The notes: generated from the sequence alone by a model not told the origin. A stretch of 64,000 bases of DNA from DASPKM01 sp035628135 (GCA_035628135.1 DASPKM010000010.1:1054001-1118000), one strand, 5' to 3'. Shown: positions 50,308-59,113, counted from the first letter of the stretch. Numbers and translations are program-made.

Positions 50308-50463
50308 ATGAAACGTACATTTCAACCGCACCGCCGCCGCCGTAAATCCGTACATGGGTTCAGGAAGCGCATGCAAACAGCCAATGGCCGCAAAGTATTG
50401 GCTTCGCGCCGCCGCAAAGGCCGCAAGAAGCTGACAATTTCCGATGAAAGGAAATTGAAATAA
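50308..50463 (+). CDS. rpmH: 50S ribosomal protein L34
   Basis: 51 residues, starting MKRTFQPHRRRRKSVHGF and very basic, as is normal for L34 (the usual length is 44-50; Bacteroidota forms have a slightly longer Lys/Glu tail). It is a component of the large ribosomal subunit. In most bacteria rpmH is followed by rnpA and yidD, and so it is here. A hairpin (50472-50488) follows directly after the stop, and a second, larger one lies at 50511-50546. Confidence 0.96.
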   Translation: MKRTFQPHRRRRKSVHGFRKRMQTANGRKVLASRRRKGRKKLTISDERKLK

Positions 50464-50471
50464 ACTGTAAC

Positions 50472-50491
50472 AACGCCCGGCGGGCGTTTGC
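50472..50491 (+). terminator. Hairpin after rpmH
   Basis: AACGCCC (50472-50478) and GGGCGTT (50482-50488) form a seven-base GC-rich stem around a three-base loop, followed by TTGCTT. It may attenuate read-through from rpmH into rnpA. Confidence 0.7.
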
Positions 50492-50510
50492 TTAAAACGA
50501 TGTATAACCA

Positions 50511-50546
50511 ACAGCCTTGCAAGGTGGCAGCACCGTGCAAGGCTGT
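50511..50546 (+). other. Large hairpin in the rpmH-rnpA leader
   Basis: An 11-base perfect stem (ACAGCCTTGCA, 50511-50521; TGCAAGGCTGT, 50536-50546), an A-G mismatch and an inner four-base stem GGTG/CACC with a GCAG loop. It is followed by a T-rich stretch. If real, it would be a structured element or attenuator, and it argues against translation starting at the ATG 50500. Confidence 0.7.
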
Positions 50547-50559
50547 TTCATTTGTTATC

Positions 50560-50988
50560 TTGCAACAAAACAGGGCTATCAGGCAAGGGTTCACGCTGGC
50601 AAAGCATGAGCGGCTCAAGAGCCGCAAGCTGCTGGAGCAATTGTTCCGGCAGGCGCCCACGTTTTTTGTGTATCCTTATAAAGTATATTACCAGCAAGAT
50701 GCCGGTGCACAAGCCGAACCCCTGCAGGCTGCATTCGGCGTATCGGCGCGCACGTTTAAAAAAGCGGCAGACCGAAATAGAATAAAAAGATTGACGCGTG
50801 AAGTGTATCGCTTGCAAAAAAATCCATTGCAGCAGAAACTAGCATCAACAGGAAAAAAACTGGCCGTGTTTTTTCTGTATACAGGTAAAGAGGTCCCCGA
50901 GTTCGATATTGTAAAAGAAAAAATGCAGGCGATTCTGGCACAACTGGAAAATAAGTTGCCGGCACAGCGCGAACAGATTGATAAGTGA
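50560..50988 (+). CDS. rnpA: Ribonuclease P protein component
   Basis: 142 residues from a TTG at 50560; an ATG at 50500 is also in frame but adds 20 residues encoded by the hairpin at 50511-50546. The true RnpA signature begins soon after: 'FTLAKHERLKSRKLLEQLF', then 'FGVSARTFKKAADRNRIKRLTREVYRLQK' (the RNR basic patch), and a typical C-terminal 'KLAVFFLYTGKEVPEFDIVKEKM'. It binds the RNase P RNA and helps 5' maturation of tRNA. It follows rpmH and precedes yidD, the canonical order. Confidence 0.92.
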   Translation: MQQNRAIRQGFTLAKHERLKSRKLLEQLFRQAPTFFVYPYKVYYQQDAGAQAEPLQAAFGVSARTFKKAADRNRIKRLTREVYRLQKNPLQQKLASTGKKLAVFFLYTGKEVPEFDIVKEKMQAILAQLENKLPAQREQIDK

Positions 50989-51040
50989 TCGACGGCGCTT
51001 ACAGAAAAGCGGAACGTATTAAACGGTTGCTAAACGATTA

Positions 51041-51271
51041 ATGAAAAAACTCCTGCAGATATTATCACTTCCCTTCATTGCATTGATCAAATTGTATCAA
51101 TGGCTCATCTCACCTATATTCGGGCCTAAGTGCAGGTTTACACCCAGTTGTTCGCATTATGCGGTGGAAGCTTTAAAAAAGCATGGCGTGTTCAAAGGCA
51201 CATGGCTTGCCATTAAGCGAATAGCACGATGCCATCCATGGGGAGGACATGGATACGATCCGGTGCCGTGA
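51041..51271 (+). CDS. yidD: Membrane protein insertion efficiency factor YidD
   Basis: 76 residues with the family blocks 'IALIKLYQWLISPIFGPKCRFTPSCSHYAVEALKKHGVFKGTWLAIKRIARCHPWGGHGYDPVP', including the two Cys and the CHPW motif. It aids insertion of inner-membrane proteins by the YidC route. It comes 52 bases after rnpA, in the classical rpmH-rnpA-yidD order. Its stop abuts, seven bases away, the stop of a convergent lipoprotein gene. Confidence 0.95.
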   Translation: MKKLLQILSLPFIALIKLYQWLISPIFGPKCRFTPSCSHYAVEALKKHGVFKGTWLAIKRIARCHPWGGHGYDPVP

Positions 51272-51278
51272 ATGGCGT

Positions 51279-51896
51279 TCATCTTCCAAACCTCTTCAAC
51301 ATATCATCCAGCACTTCGCGCTTTTGCTTGTTGGTAAAAAATTTATAGATCTCGATGGGCTTGCCGGATTCATCCACATCCACTTTATAAGGAATGCCTT
51401 TGTACGGGCCGATGACGCGAACGCCTGCGTCGGCGCTGATCTTTTTTATATTGCCGGGAAGGATGAAATACGTTTTTTTATCGTCGCTTGTATTTTTGCC
51501 TTCGATCATTTGGCGCGTGCTGTCGATCATACGCTCCAGTTCTTCGGCGCTGATGGAGCTGGCGCGGCCAGAGTCGCTGTATTTTACCAAACCGCCTACA
51601 ATGGTATCTACTTTCAGGTTCAGGATATACATCCCGTCTTCGGTAAGGTCATAATTTTTCTTGCTGCTGCCGTTATCCACTTCCAGCGTTACTTTTTCCG
51701 TGGTAAATTCCAGCGTTTCTTCTGTATGCCTGTTGCTGGGCTCCTGCCTGATCTTTTGTTTGCTTTCGTCGAGGGTTAATTCACCGTTGGACAGGATGAC
51801 CACTTTTTTTGCAGGCCCACCATCATCGGATGAGCAGGAGGCTATAACGATAACGGCTAAACAGGCGAGCGCAAGTGAGGACAGCGTTTTGATCAT
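51279..51896 (-). CDS. Lipoprotein of unknown function
   Basis: 205 residues. A signal peptide with lipobox 'VIASC' (Cys about residue 21) is followed by a polar region of Ser/Asp and a beta-rich domain ('KKVVILSNGELTLDESKQKI', 'LTEDGMYILNLKVDTIVGG', 'DSGRASSISAEELERMIDSTRQMI', 'ILPGNIKKISADAGVRVIGP', 'VDVDESGKPIEIYKFFTNKQKREV'). I do not recognise the family. The upstream terminator at 51908-51938 belongs to sod, so it likely has its own promoter. Confidence 0.8.
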   Translation of the reverse strand: MIKTLSSLALACLAVIVIASCSSDDGGPAKKVVILSNGELTLDESKQKIRQEPSNRHTEETLEFTTEKVTLEVDNGSSKKNYDLTEDGMYILNLKVDTIVGGLVKYSDSGRASSISAEELERMIDSTRQMIEGKNTSDDKKTYFILPGNIKKISADAGVRVIGPYKGIPYKVDVDESGKPIEIYKFFTNKQKREVLDDMLKRFGR

Positions 51897-51907
51897 AGAT
51901 TATTTTT

Positions 51908-51938
51908 TAAAAAAATATCCCGGTAAGGTTACCGGGAT
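51908..51938 (-). terminator. Intrinsic terminator of the superoxide dismutase gene
   Basis: On the minus strand a ten-base perfect stem (ATCCCGGTAA / TTACCGGGAT) with a two-base loop is followed by ATTTTTTT. It starts about 26 bases after the sod stop at 51965. Confidence 0.92.
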
Positions 51939-51964
51939 CGCAAGTAATGAAATTTTTCTGAAAA

Positions 51965-52573
51965 TTATCGCGACGCTTTGTCGAAGTGTTCCTGCACCTT
52001 GCTCCAGTTTACCACGTTCCAGAATGCATTCAGGTAATCGGCGCGTTTGTTCTGGTACTTCAGGTAATAGGCGTGCTCCCACACATCAACCCCCAGAATG
52101 GGCGTTCCCTTTACTTCGGCCACGTCCATCAAAGGATTATCCTGGTTGGGCGTGGAAGAAATTTCCAGCTTGCCGTCTTTTACCAACAGCCAGGCCCATC
52201 CGGAGCCGAAGCGGGTCATGCCGGCATTGTTGAACTTTTCCTTGAATGCATCGAACGAGCCGAAGGCGCTGTTGATGGCGTCCGCCAGTGAACCGCCGGG
52301 TTGGCCGCCAGCGTTGGGACCAAGTATTTCCCAGAAAAAACTGTGGTTCCAATGGCCGCCGCCGTTGTTGCGTACAGCGGGACTGATGGAGCCTGCGCTT
52401 TTTACCAATTCTTCCAGTGATTTGTTCTCGTTGGGCGAGCCTGCGATTGCCTTGTTAAGGTTATCAACATAGGCTTGATGATGCTTGCCGTGGTGTATTT
52501 GCATGGTCTGGGCATCGATATGGGGTTCGAGGGCGTCGTGTGGGTAAGGTAGTGTCGGTAGTGTGAATGCCAT
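51965..52573 (-). CDS. sodA: Superoxide dismutase, Fe/Mn family
   Basis: 202 residues from the ATG at 52573 (MAFTLPTLPYPHDALEPHID); an upstream start adds only 14 residues. Metal ligands are H27, H77, D163 and H167 (in HHGKHH, GGHWNHSFFW and DVWEHAYYLKYQN). The second-sphere Gln in 'TPNQDNPLM' and Gly before the second His are of the Mn-type, so Mn or cambialistic use is more likely than strict Fe. It dismutates superoxide to oxygen and peroxide; no signal peptide, so cytoplasmic. It has a -7 box at 52613-52620 and a very strong terminator. Confidence 0.95.
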   Translation of the reverse strand: MAFTLPTLPYPHDALEPHIDAQTMQIHHGKHHQAYVDNLNKAIAGSPNENKSLEELVKSAGSISPAVRNNGGGHWNHSFFWEILGPNAGGQPGGSLADAINSAFGSFDAFKEKFNNAGMTRFGSGWAWLLVKDGKLEISSTPNQDNPLMDVAEVKGTPILGVDVWEHAYYLKYQNKRADYLNAFWNVVNWSKVQEHFDKASR

Positions 52574-52926
52574 AGCTAAGAATTTAATAATGAAAGATCT
52601 TCTAAAGGATGACAAATGTAAGAAGGGTTATTTTAAAATGCTTTGACCCGGCCAATTGTTCCGTTATTCGGAAAGGGAAGTGACCTTTGCTGGTTTCTGC
52701 GGTTTTTATTTTGTGCAAAAAAATCGCCTGTTCCTGATTAAGTATTTAAAAATAATGAGTTAACATTGCTGTGACGTGTTTAAACGGTCTCGCTGATTTG
52801 TGCGTTAATTGCAGCTTTTTGCTTATTTACTTGCTCTTATATACTTCAATCCGCTACCCATGAGCGAAGTAATCTGCCATGGAAACGATAAAATCTACCA
52901 TACTAAATTTAAAATTGGGACTGCTT
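52574..52926. other. Divergent intergenic region between sod and the SusC gene
   Basis: 353 bases. It holds the sod -7 box at 52613-52620. Toward SusC no exact TAnnTTTG is visible; the closest is TATACTTC near 52838-52845. No ORF or hairpin of note. Confidence 0.35.
52613..52620 (-). promoter_or_regulatory. -7 promoter element of the superoxide dismutase gene
   Basis: Minus strand TACATTTG (52620 to 52613) matches the Bacteroidota -7 consensus, 40 bases before the ATG. A -33 element is not obvious. Confidence 0.45.
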
Positions 52927-55900
52927 ATGAAAAGATCACTACTTCTCGCATGGCTGTTCATGCTGGTGATGCCTGTAATGGTATTGGCGCAGCAGCGGCA
53001 GGTAACCGGCCAGGTTACTACCGAAAACGGCCAACCGGTTGCAGCGGCTTCCGTATTAATTAAAGGAACCACCACCGGTGCAACGGCCGATGACCAGGGC
53101 CGGTTTAGCATTACTGTTCCATCGTCCAACGCGGTGCTTGTCATTTCTGCTGCAGGATTCAGGCCGCAGGAAGTACGCATTGGCAGAAGCGACAATTATT
53201 CCGTTAGCTTAAAAAGCGGCGACGATCTTTCGGAAGTGATCGTTACCGCGTTTGGCATCCGAAAAGAAAAGAAAGCGCTTGGCTATTCAGCGCAGGATAT
53301 TAAAGCCGACGATATCGCTGCATCGCGCCAGCCTAATCTTATCAATGCGATGCAGGGAAGAATGGCAGGTGTGCAAATCAACAGCACGGGCGGCGCACCA
53401 GGTCAGGGCGCAAGGATCATCATCAGGGGTATTAAATCTTTGGACCCTAACAGGAACAATCAACCGCTGTTCGTTATCGATGGTATCGTAATGGACAACA
53501 GTACCGATGTGCGTGGTGCGACGGCAACAGATGCTCAGGCTGCGCTTAGAGGTATGTCGAATAGAGCCGCTGACATCAATCCCGATGACATAGAGACAAT
53601 TTCCGTTCTAAAAGGTGGGGCTGCCACCGCCTTGTATGGTCAGGCAGGCTCGAATGGTGTAGTGGTAATCACTACCAAATCGGCCAAGGCTGGCAAGATG
53701 AGAGTAAACCTCACCACTTCTTACGGAATTGATGAAGTAAACAAATTCCCGGAAGTGCAGTTCGCGTTTACACAAGGATATGTTTACAATCCACCGAACA
53801 AAGCAATTTACAAACCTGACGATTTCTTTCCCACATGGGGTTCTACGGTGGCAGAAGCAAGGGCAATCGACCCCACGCATCCTGCTGAAATATTCCATCA
53901 CTATAAACAGGGTTTTCAGCAAGGCAACCAGTTCCGTACAAGTATTAATATCAGCGGTGGAAATGAATCAGCATTGCTAAGTGCTTCTTTAAGCCATTTC
54001 AAGCAAAAGGGCGTCATTCCTTTTTCTGACTACAAGAATGTGGCCGCACACCTGAAAGGCCAGTTCAAGTTGAGCGAAAAATTAAGAGTTACTTCTTCAC
54101 TACATTTCACCAACTCCGGTGGTTACCGTGTAAATGCGGACAGGTATAATGAAAGCCTTACCTACTGGAGCCCGCGGTGGAGCGTAATGGATTATATTAA
54201 GCCCGATGGCACCATGAATACCCACCTGCCGACCTACACCAACAATAATCCTGTATATGGCGTGGCCATGGCGCGTTTTCGCGACGATGTGTACCGCTTC
54301 ATCGGAAGCATCGGGTTTACTTACTCACCACTGAGCTGGCTAAGTTTTGACTACAGAGGCGGAATAGATTATTACAATGATTTTCGCAGGCACGCTGCCC
54401 CTGGGCCAAAGAACATTGTAGGCGAAGTGCGTCACGGAGACCTGGGATTGGGTTTTGTGAATGAATACAGGATAGGAAGCCGCCTGCTGAACTCGAATAT
54501 TATTGCAACATTCAACAACGATTGGACAAGCAAACTGAATACGGTGCTCCGCGTTGGCAATGACATTCGCGACCGCAAGTTCGACCAATTAAATGCTACT
54601 GGTTCGGAATTGGATATTCCAGATCTGCTGACATTAAACAATACAAAAGTCCGTAACAACAGCCAGTACCAGGAAAAATACAGGATCGTAAGCGTGTTTG
54701 GTGATCTTACTATCGGATGGGACAATTTCCTTTTCCTGAACGTTACTGGCAGGAACGACTGGTCATCTGCGCTGGCAGTTGGCAACAATTCATTCTTCTA
54801 CCCATCTGCGAGCCTTTCATATGTATTTTCCGATCACCTGCCAATGCCAAACTGGTTAAGTTTCGGTAAGGTCCGTGCATCGTTGGCTGAAATAGGCAAG
54901 GATACCGATCCATACCGCATCAGCACCTATTACAATTCCAGCACCATCACCTCCACAGGACAAGTGATCTGGACCAGGGAGGATGCCAAGGGTGATGCAA
55001 GCCTTAAGCCGGAACGTACTACCACGATTGAATTTGGAACCGAGCTTCGCTTTCTGCAAAACAGGATCGGGCTGGATTTTACCTGGTATAAATTGAATAG
55101 CCGCGACCAGATCATTCCGCTGTTCGTGTCTCCTACCACTGGCTTCACACAAGTGATCATCAATGCGGGCGAGTTGGAGAACAAGGGTATTGAGATTGTG
55201 CTGAACGGTACTCCTGTAAGGAAAAAGGATTTCTCATGGGATGTGTCCGTTAACTTCTCAAGGAATCGGAACAGGGTTGTAAAGCTCCGCGAGGGACTAA
55301 CAGAAATCACCGTGGGTTCGCATTTTGGATATGTTGGTGCAACAGCTACCATGAAATATGTTCCCGGCTATGCTGTAGGGAATATTTATGGAACATCGTA
55401 CCAACGTTATTATGGGGCCGGCGTAACAGACGACAAGGTTACCCTGCGCCGCGACCTGCCGATTGTAATCGCATCAACCGGCACCAACCGCGGCTTCCCG
55501 GTGAGAGACCTTACACAGCGCATCCTTGGCAATTCGCAACCCGATTGGATCGGTGGTATCAGCAACACATTTACCTATAAGAACATTTCGCTTTCCTTCC
55601 TGTTCGATACGCACCAGGGTCATGACCGCTATAACCAGCTGGGCAATTTCATGAGCGCGTTCGGCATTGCCAAATACACCGAAGACAGGAACACCAGCAA
55701 AACGTTCGCAGGCGTACTGGCAGATGGAACAGAAAATAAACAATTGGTGTATATGGGCCTGGGACTCGGACCTGATGGACGTGATTATGGGCAAGGTTTT
55801 TATCGTAACGTACATCGTGGCGTAACCGAAAACTTTGTTGAAGATGCATCGTGGGTAAGATTGCGCACACTGAGCCTGGGTTATGAAATTCCCACGAAGG

Positions 55901-56091
55901 CATTTACCAGGACATTCATCAAGGGAGCAACGATCAGCTTTACGGGAAACAACCTGTTGTTGTTTACCGATTATTCAGGTTATGATCCCGAAAGCAGTTC
56001 TTTTGATTCCGGCAGTAATATAGATGCATTCTCTGGATTCACCTATCCTGCAACCCGTTCCTATTTGTTGACGCTTAATGTTAACTTCTAA
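52927..56091 (+). CDS. SusC/RagA family TonB-linked outer membrane protein
   Basis: 1,054 residues from the ATG at 52927 (MKRSLLLAW..., signal peptide to VLAQQ); an in-frame ATG at 52879 adds 16. It has a carboxypeptidase-D-regulatory-like domain ('RQVTGQVTTENGQPVAAASVLIKGTTTGA', about 25-100), the plug ('IRKEKKALGYSAQDIKADDIAASRQPNLINAMQGRMAGVQINSTGGAPGQGARIIIRG', about 115-220) and a large barrel to the C-terminal 'TYPATRSYLLTLNVNF'. It imports an oligosaccharide or peptide across the outer membrane with TonB energy. Paired with the SusD gene 10 bases on. Confidence 0.94.
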   Translation: MKRSLLLAWLFMLVMPVMVLAQQRQVTGQVTTENGQPVAAASVLIKGTTTGATADDQGRFSITVPSSNAVLVISAAGFRPQEVRIGRSDNYSVSLKSGDDLSEVIVTAFGIRKEKKALGYSAQDIKADDIAASRQPNLINAMQGRMAGVQINSTGGAPGQGARIIIRGIKSLDPNRNNQPLFVIDGIVMDNSTDVRGATATDAQAALRGMSNRAADINPDDIETISVLKGGAATALYGQAGSNGVVVITTKSAKAGKMRVNLTTSYGIDEVNKFPEVQFAFTQGYVYNPPNKAIYKPDDFFPTWGSTVAEARAIDPTHPAEIFHHYKQGFQQGNQFRTSINISGGNESALLSASLSHFKQKGVIPFSDYKNVAAHLKGQFKLSEKLRVTSSLHFTNSGGYRVNADRYNESLTYWSPRWSVMDYIKPDGTMNTHLPTYTNNNPVYGVAMARFRDDVYRFIGSIGFTYSPLSWLSFDYRGGIDYYNDFRRHAAPGPKNIVGEVRHGDLGLGFVNEYRIGSRLLNSNIIATFNNDWTSKLNTVLRVGNDIRDRKFDQLNATGSELDIPDLLTLNNTKVRNNSQYQEKYRIVSVFGDLTIGWDNFLFLNVTGRNDWSSALAVGNNSFFYPSASLSYVFSDHLPMPNWLSFGKVRASLAEIGKDTDPYRISTYYNSSTITSTGQVIWTREDAKGDASLKPERTTTIEFGTELRFLQNRIGLDFTWYKLNSRDQIIPLFVSPTTGFTQVIINAGELENKGIEIVLNGTPVRKKDFSWDVSVNFSRNRNRVVKLREGLTEITVGSHFGYVGATATMKYVPGYAVGNIYGTSYQRYYGAGVTDDKVTLRRDLPIVIASTGTNRGFPVRDLTQRILGNSQPDWIGGISNTFTYKNISLSFLFDTHQGHDRYNQLGNFMSAFGIAKYTEDRNTSKTFAGVLADGTENKQLVYMGLGLGPDGRDYGQGFYRNVHRGVTENFVEDASWVRLRTLSLGYEIPTKAFTRTFIKGATISFTGNNLLLFTDYSGYDPESSSFDSGSNIDAFSGFTYPATRSYLLTLNVNF

Positions 56092-56101
56092 AATGAATTG
56101 T

Positions 56102-57520
56102 ATGAAAACAATGTCAAAATATATTCTCCTCATCAGCGCGGTTTTGACATTTACGTCTTGTAAAAAATACCTCGACGTAAATACAAATCCCAATGCTGCT
56201 ACCAAGCCGCCATTAAATGGATTGCTGACCCGTGTTACGCAAAGCACGGCCCTGAATGCATTCCGGGTTTCGAACATCACCTCGTATTACGTTCAGTACC
56301 TGGCCTCGCCCAACCCGGCATCGCCAACAGACACATACGAACCCATAGATGCGTCCAGCACCTGGACATTTCTGTATGATAACATGACTGACATTTATGA
56401 CCTGGAGAAGCTGGCAATAGAGTTGGGCGCAACCCAATACGAAGGTGTTGCCAAAATGCTTATGGCCATCAACCTGATGTATGTACACGACCTGTGGGGC
56501 GACGCACCATTCAGCCAGGCATTTGAAGGCACCAATCTTGCCCCGGGTTATGATGGTGCACAGACCTTGTACCAAAAGATCATGGAATTGCTTGATGCCG
56601 GCATAGCTCTGGTGCAGGCACCCGGTTCAAAGGTCACCATGCCTACCACGGGTGCCAACCTGCCCGACCTGATACACAAAGGCTCTACAGCAGCATGGGT
56701 GCGCACAGGCAACGCACTAAAGGCAAGAATGCTGAACCGCCTTTCCAAAACACCGCAATACAATGCCGCCAGCATTCTTGCTGCCACCAGTGCTGCATAC
56801 ACAGCGGTAGGACAGGATGCCGCCATAACCACTTTTGCCGTGCGCAATCCCTGGAACCAGGTGGCCATTAATAATATTGGCTTGTTGCTGGACGGATGGC
56901 TATCGGAATATTTTGTAGATGCAATGGATGGAACCACATTCGGAATATTCGATCCGCGCCTGCGCAGGATGACAGATACCACCAAGTTTGGTGACTATAG
57001 GGGAACACGTAATGGAAAAGGCCGCGTAGGATCGGGCACGCAAAAAGAAGAGAGTTATGTGAACACCACCGGTTATTATTCCAGCAGCAACTCGCCATTG
57101 TTTATTATAATGTACGAAGAAGTGAAGTTCATTGAGGCTGAAGCAGCGTTCAGGTCCAACGACAGGCCCAGGGCCTATGCTGCCTACCTGGAAGGCATAC
57201 GCGCTAATATGAACAGATTGGGCGTTTCAGCGACGGACCGGGATGCGTATGTAAACCATCCCAGTGTATCGGTGGGAGAGGCCAATCTTACTTTGAATTT
57301 AATATTCAAAGAAAAATACAAAGCGCTTTATCTAAACCCCGAAACATGGAACGATGCAAGGCGGTTCAATTATCAATACCAGGGCTTCCAGCTTCCGTTG
57401 AATGTGGTGGTGCCTACTTACATCAGGAGACTCGTTTATCCTAGTGTAGAAATCAGCCGCAACGGAGCAAATGCTCCTAAGATATCGGACGTTACATCAA
57501 GATTTTGGTGGGACCAGTAA
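56102..57520 (+). CDS. SusD/RagB family nutrient-binding lipoprotein (SusD-like 2)
   Basis: 472 residues from the ATG at 56102 (MKTMSKYILLISAVLTFTSC, lipobox Cys about residue 20). The mature part begins 'KKYLDVNTNPNAATKPPLNGLLTRVTQ', the hallmark of the SusD-like-2 family, followed by helical TPR-like repeats; 'YVHDLWGDAPFSQAF' and 'IMYEEVKFIEAEAAFRSND' are typical. It is the surface-exposed ligand lid of the SusC transporter 10 bases upstream. No enzyme, sensor or regulator gene follows, so the nutrient is unknown. A GC-rich terminator closes the operon 20 bases after the stop. Confidence 0.93.
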   Translation: MKTMSKYILLISAVLTFTSCKKYLDVNTNPNAATKPPLNGLLTRVTQSTALNAFRVSNITSYYVQYLASPNPASPTDTYEPIDASSTWTFLYDNMTDIYDLEKLAIELGATQYEGVAKMLMAINLMYVHDLWGDAPFSQAFEGTNLAPGYDGAQTLYQKIMELLDAGIALVQAPGSKVTMPTTGANLPDLIHKGSTAAWVRTGNALKARMLNRLSKTPQYNAASILAATSAAYTAVGQDAAITTFAVRNPWNQVAINNIGLLLDGWLSEYFVDAMDGTTFGIFDPRLRRMTDTTKFGDYRGTRNGKGRVGSGTQKEESYVNTTGYYSSSNSPLFIIMYEEVKFIEAEAAFRSNDRPRAYAAYLEGIRANMNRLGVSATDRDAYVNHPSVSVGEANLTLNLIFKEKYKALYLNPETWNDARRFNYQYQGFQLPLNVVVPTYIRRLVYPSVEISRNGANAPKISDVTSRFWWDQ

Positions 57521-57541
57521 TAAGGCAGGCTATAGAGACAA

Positions 57542-57570
57542 AGGGGCGGCCGAAGGCCGCCCTTGTTTAT
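57542..57570 (+). terminator. Intrinsic terminator of the SusC/SusD operon
   Basis: AGGGGCGGCC (57542-57551) and GGCCGCCCTT (57555-57564) pair around a GAA loop with one G-T wobble, followed by GTTTATT. Confidence 0.8.
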
Positions 57571-57611
57571 TGCACATAAAGCATATTACTTCTTAAAATT
57601 CAACCCGGGTC

Positions 57612-57678
57612 ATTGCAAATAGCCGTTGCAATCAAGAAATTGGTAATGTGAAACCCTTGAGCCATACTTGAGCCATAC
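57612..57678. repeat. Inverted repeat and tandem 11-base repeat after tadA
   Basis: A perfect inverted repeat ATTGCAA / TTGCAAT (57612-57632) and two tandem copies of TTGAGCCATAC (57657-57667 and 57668-57678) occupy the spacer between the SusD and tadA stops. No clear terminator tail on the tadA side. Confidence 0.5.
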
Positions 57679-57688
57679 GCTTACATTA

Positions 57689-58126
57689 CTACCGTTTATT
57701 CCTGAAAAAGCTTTTCATCAGCTCGCCGCATTCCTCTTTCAATACGCCATGGATCAGTTCTGTTTTGGGATGAAATGGCCAATTGTATGCTGTTGTACGG
57801 CGGTATCCATTTTTTTCGTCCTGCGCGCCATAGATGATCCGCTTGATCTTGCTCCAGTATAATGCGCCCGCGCACATAAGACAGGGTTCTACCGTAATAT
57901 ATATCGATGCATCCGGCAGGTATTTTGATCCGAGATGATTGAATGCTGAAGTAAGCGCGATGATCTCCGCATGTGCAGTGGGGTCATTCAACCGCTCCAC
58001 CTGGTTGTAGCCCCGGGCAATGATCCTTTCATTCATCACAATCACCGCGCCAACGGGCACTTCGCCATCGTCATTTGCCTTGCGCGCCTCTTTCAGCGCC
58101 TGCATCATGTAATATTCATCGGTCAT
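57689..58126 (-). CDS. tadA: tRNA-specific adenosine deaminase
   Basis: 145 residues of the cytidine/deoxycytidylate deaminase fold. The zinc site is H52-A-E54 in 'DPTAHAEIIAL' plus P81-C82-x-x-C85 in 'TVEPCLMCAGAL'. The pattern 'DDGEVPVGAVIV' and the size match TadA, which edits A34 to inosine in tRNA-Arg. It is alone on its strand; the upstream gene (58163-59068) starts 36 bases before it and may be co-transcribed. Confidence 0.94.
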   Translation of the reverse strand: MTDEYYMMQALKEARKANDDGEVPVGAVIVMNERIIARGYNQVERLNDPTAHAEIIALTSAFNHLGSKYLPDASIYITVEPCLMCAGALYWSKIKRIIYGAQDEKNGYRRTTAYNWPFHPKTELIHGVLKEECGELMKSFFRNKR

Positions 58127-58162
58127 TATATGAAATTAGAACAATTCCATATATAAACCGCC

Positions 58163-59068
58163 TCACTGCTTCAGCAGCCAACGAAGCATATTTAAAACGA
58201 GTTGTTTGTTGTCCACTCCGGGAAAGTTCATGCCTGCCTTCTGTCCATCGCTCACCTGCGCCGTCAGCATGGCCGCCTCACCGGTTACTATTACCCGGCC
58301 CTTTCCTAACCTGAAAGCTACCGCCTGCGAAAAGCCTTCGGCAGATGCATATCCAAACCGGCGGAGCTTTACGGTAAAACCCTTTTCTGACTTTTTAAAA
58401 TCAGCAAGCTCCACCAATTCGTAATATGCGGTAGGTGCAGTTTGCAGGATGGTGATGCTGCCACGCGGTCCTTTAACGCCCTGGCCAGTGAAGCTCACTA
58501 CCCTGTTTACATCTTTGGTAAATTCATTAGATGGCAACAGCTTATTTTCCTTCGTAAACAACAGGTGTGAATTTTCACCAATGGCGGGCTCAAAGTACAC
58601 AGAGTCCATCAGTGTTCCTATGGTAAAGCTTACGCCCAGTGTTTCAGCGAGCTGCTGGCTTAACTTGCTCATCGGCATATGATCGGTAATTAACAACAAC
58701 GATCCTCCATTCATGATCCATGCGCGCACATTTTGGCATTCTTCTATTGTGAATGCAATAGTGTCAAACCGGTTGAATGCATTGGCTATCACCAACAGGT
58801 CGTATCCATTGAACATATCGATGTTGTTGAACTTTTCCTTATTGGGCGTTACCTGGCATCCATCATTTATGGCAAGCTGCACAAAGGGTTTGTACCTGCC
58901 GGTAGTAGTGTGAAAGTTCTCATGGCCTTCATCGAACAGGATGCGGGGATGGCGGTCTTTAAATGCGGGATTGGTTACCGATACATCGAAGCTGCTGTCT
59001 GACAGTTGCTGCGCCGCGCATTGCATGGTTATGAACAATGCAATAGCAGTAGAAAATATGATTTTCAT
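58163..59068 (-). CDS. Secreted DUF4350-like protein
   Basis: 301 residues with a signal peptide (ends MQCAAQ). It has 'RILFDEGHENFHTTTGRYKPFVQLAINDGCQV' near residue 40, 'YDLLVIANAFNRF' and 'VRAWIMNGGSLLLITDHMP', then 'VAFRLGKGRVIVTGEAAMLTAQ', and a closing 'QLVLNMLRWLLK'. This is a flavodoxin-like alpha/beta fold related to glutamine-amidotransferase-like DUF4350 domains. No catalytic triad stands out to me. It is probably periplasmic. The function is unknown; it lies next to tadA with no evident link. Confidence 0.78.
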   Translation of the reverse strand: MKIIFSTAIALFITMQCAAQQLSDSSFDVSVTNPAFKDRHPRILFDEGHENFHTTTGRYKPFVQLAINDGCQVTPNKEKFNNIDMFNGYDLLVIANAFNRFDTIAFTIEECQNVRAWIMNGGSLLLITDHMPMSKLSQQLAETLGVSFTIGTLMDSVYFEPAIGENSHLLFTKENKLLPSNEFTKDVNRVVSFTGQGVKGPRGSITILQTAPTAYYELVELADFKKSEKGFTVKLRRFGYASAEGFSQAVAFRLGKGRVIVTGEAAMLTAQVSDGQKAGMNFPGVDNKQLVLNMLRWLLKQ

Positions 59069-59113
59069 TTCTTAATTTTTTGATGCAAAAAAACGCTGTT
59101 GATTAGGCCGCCC

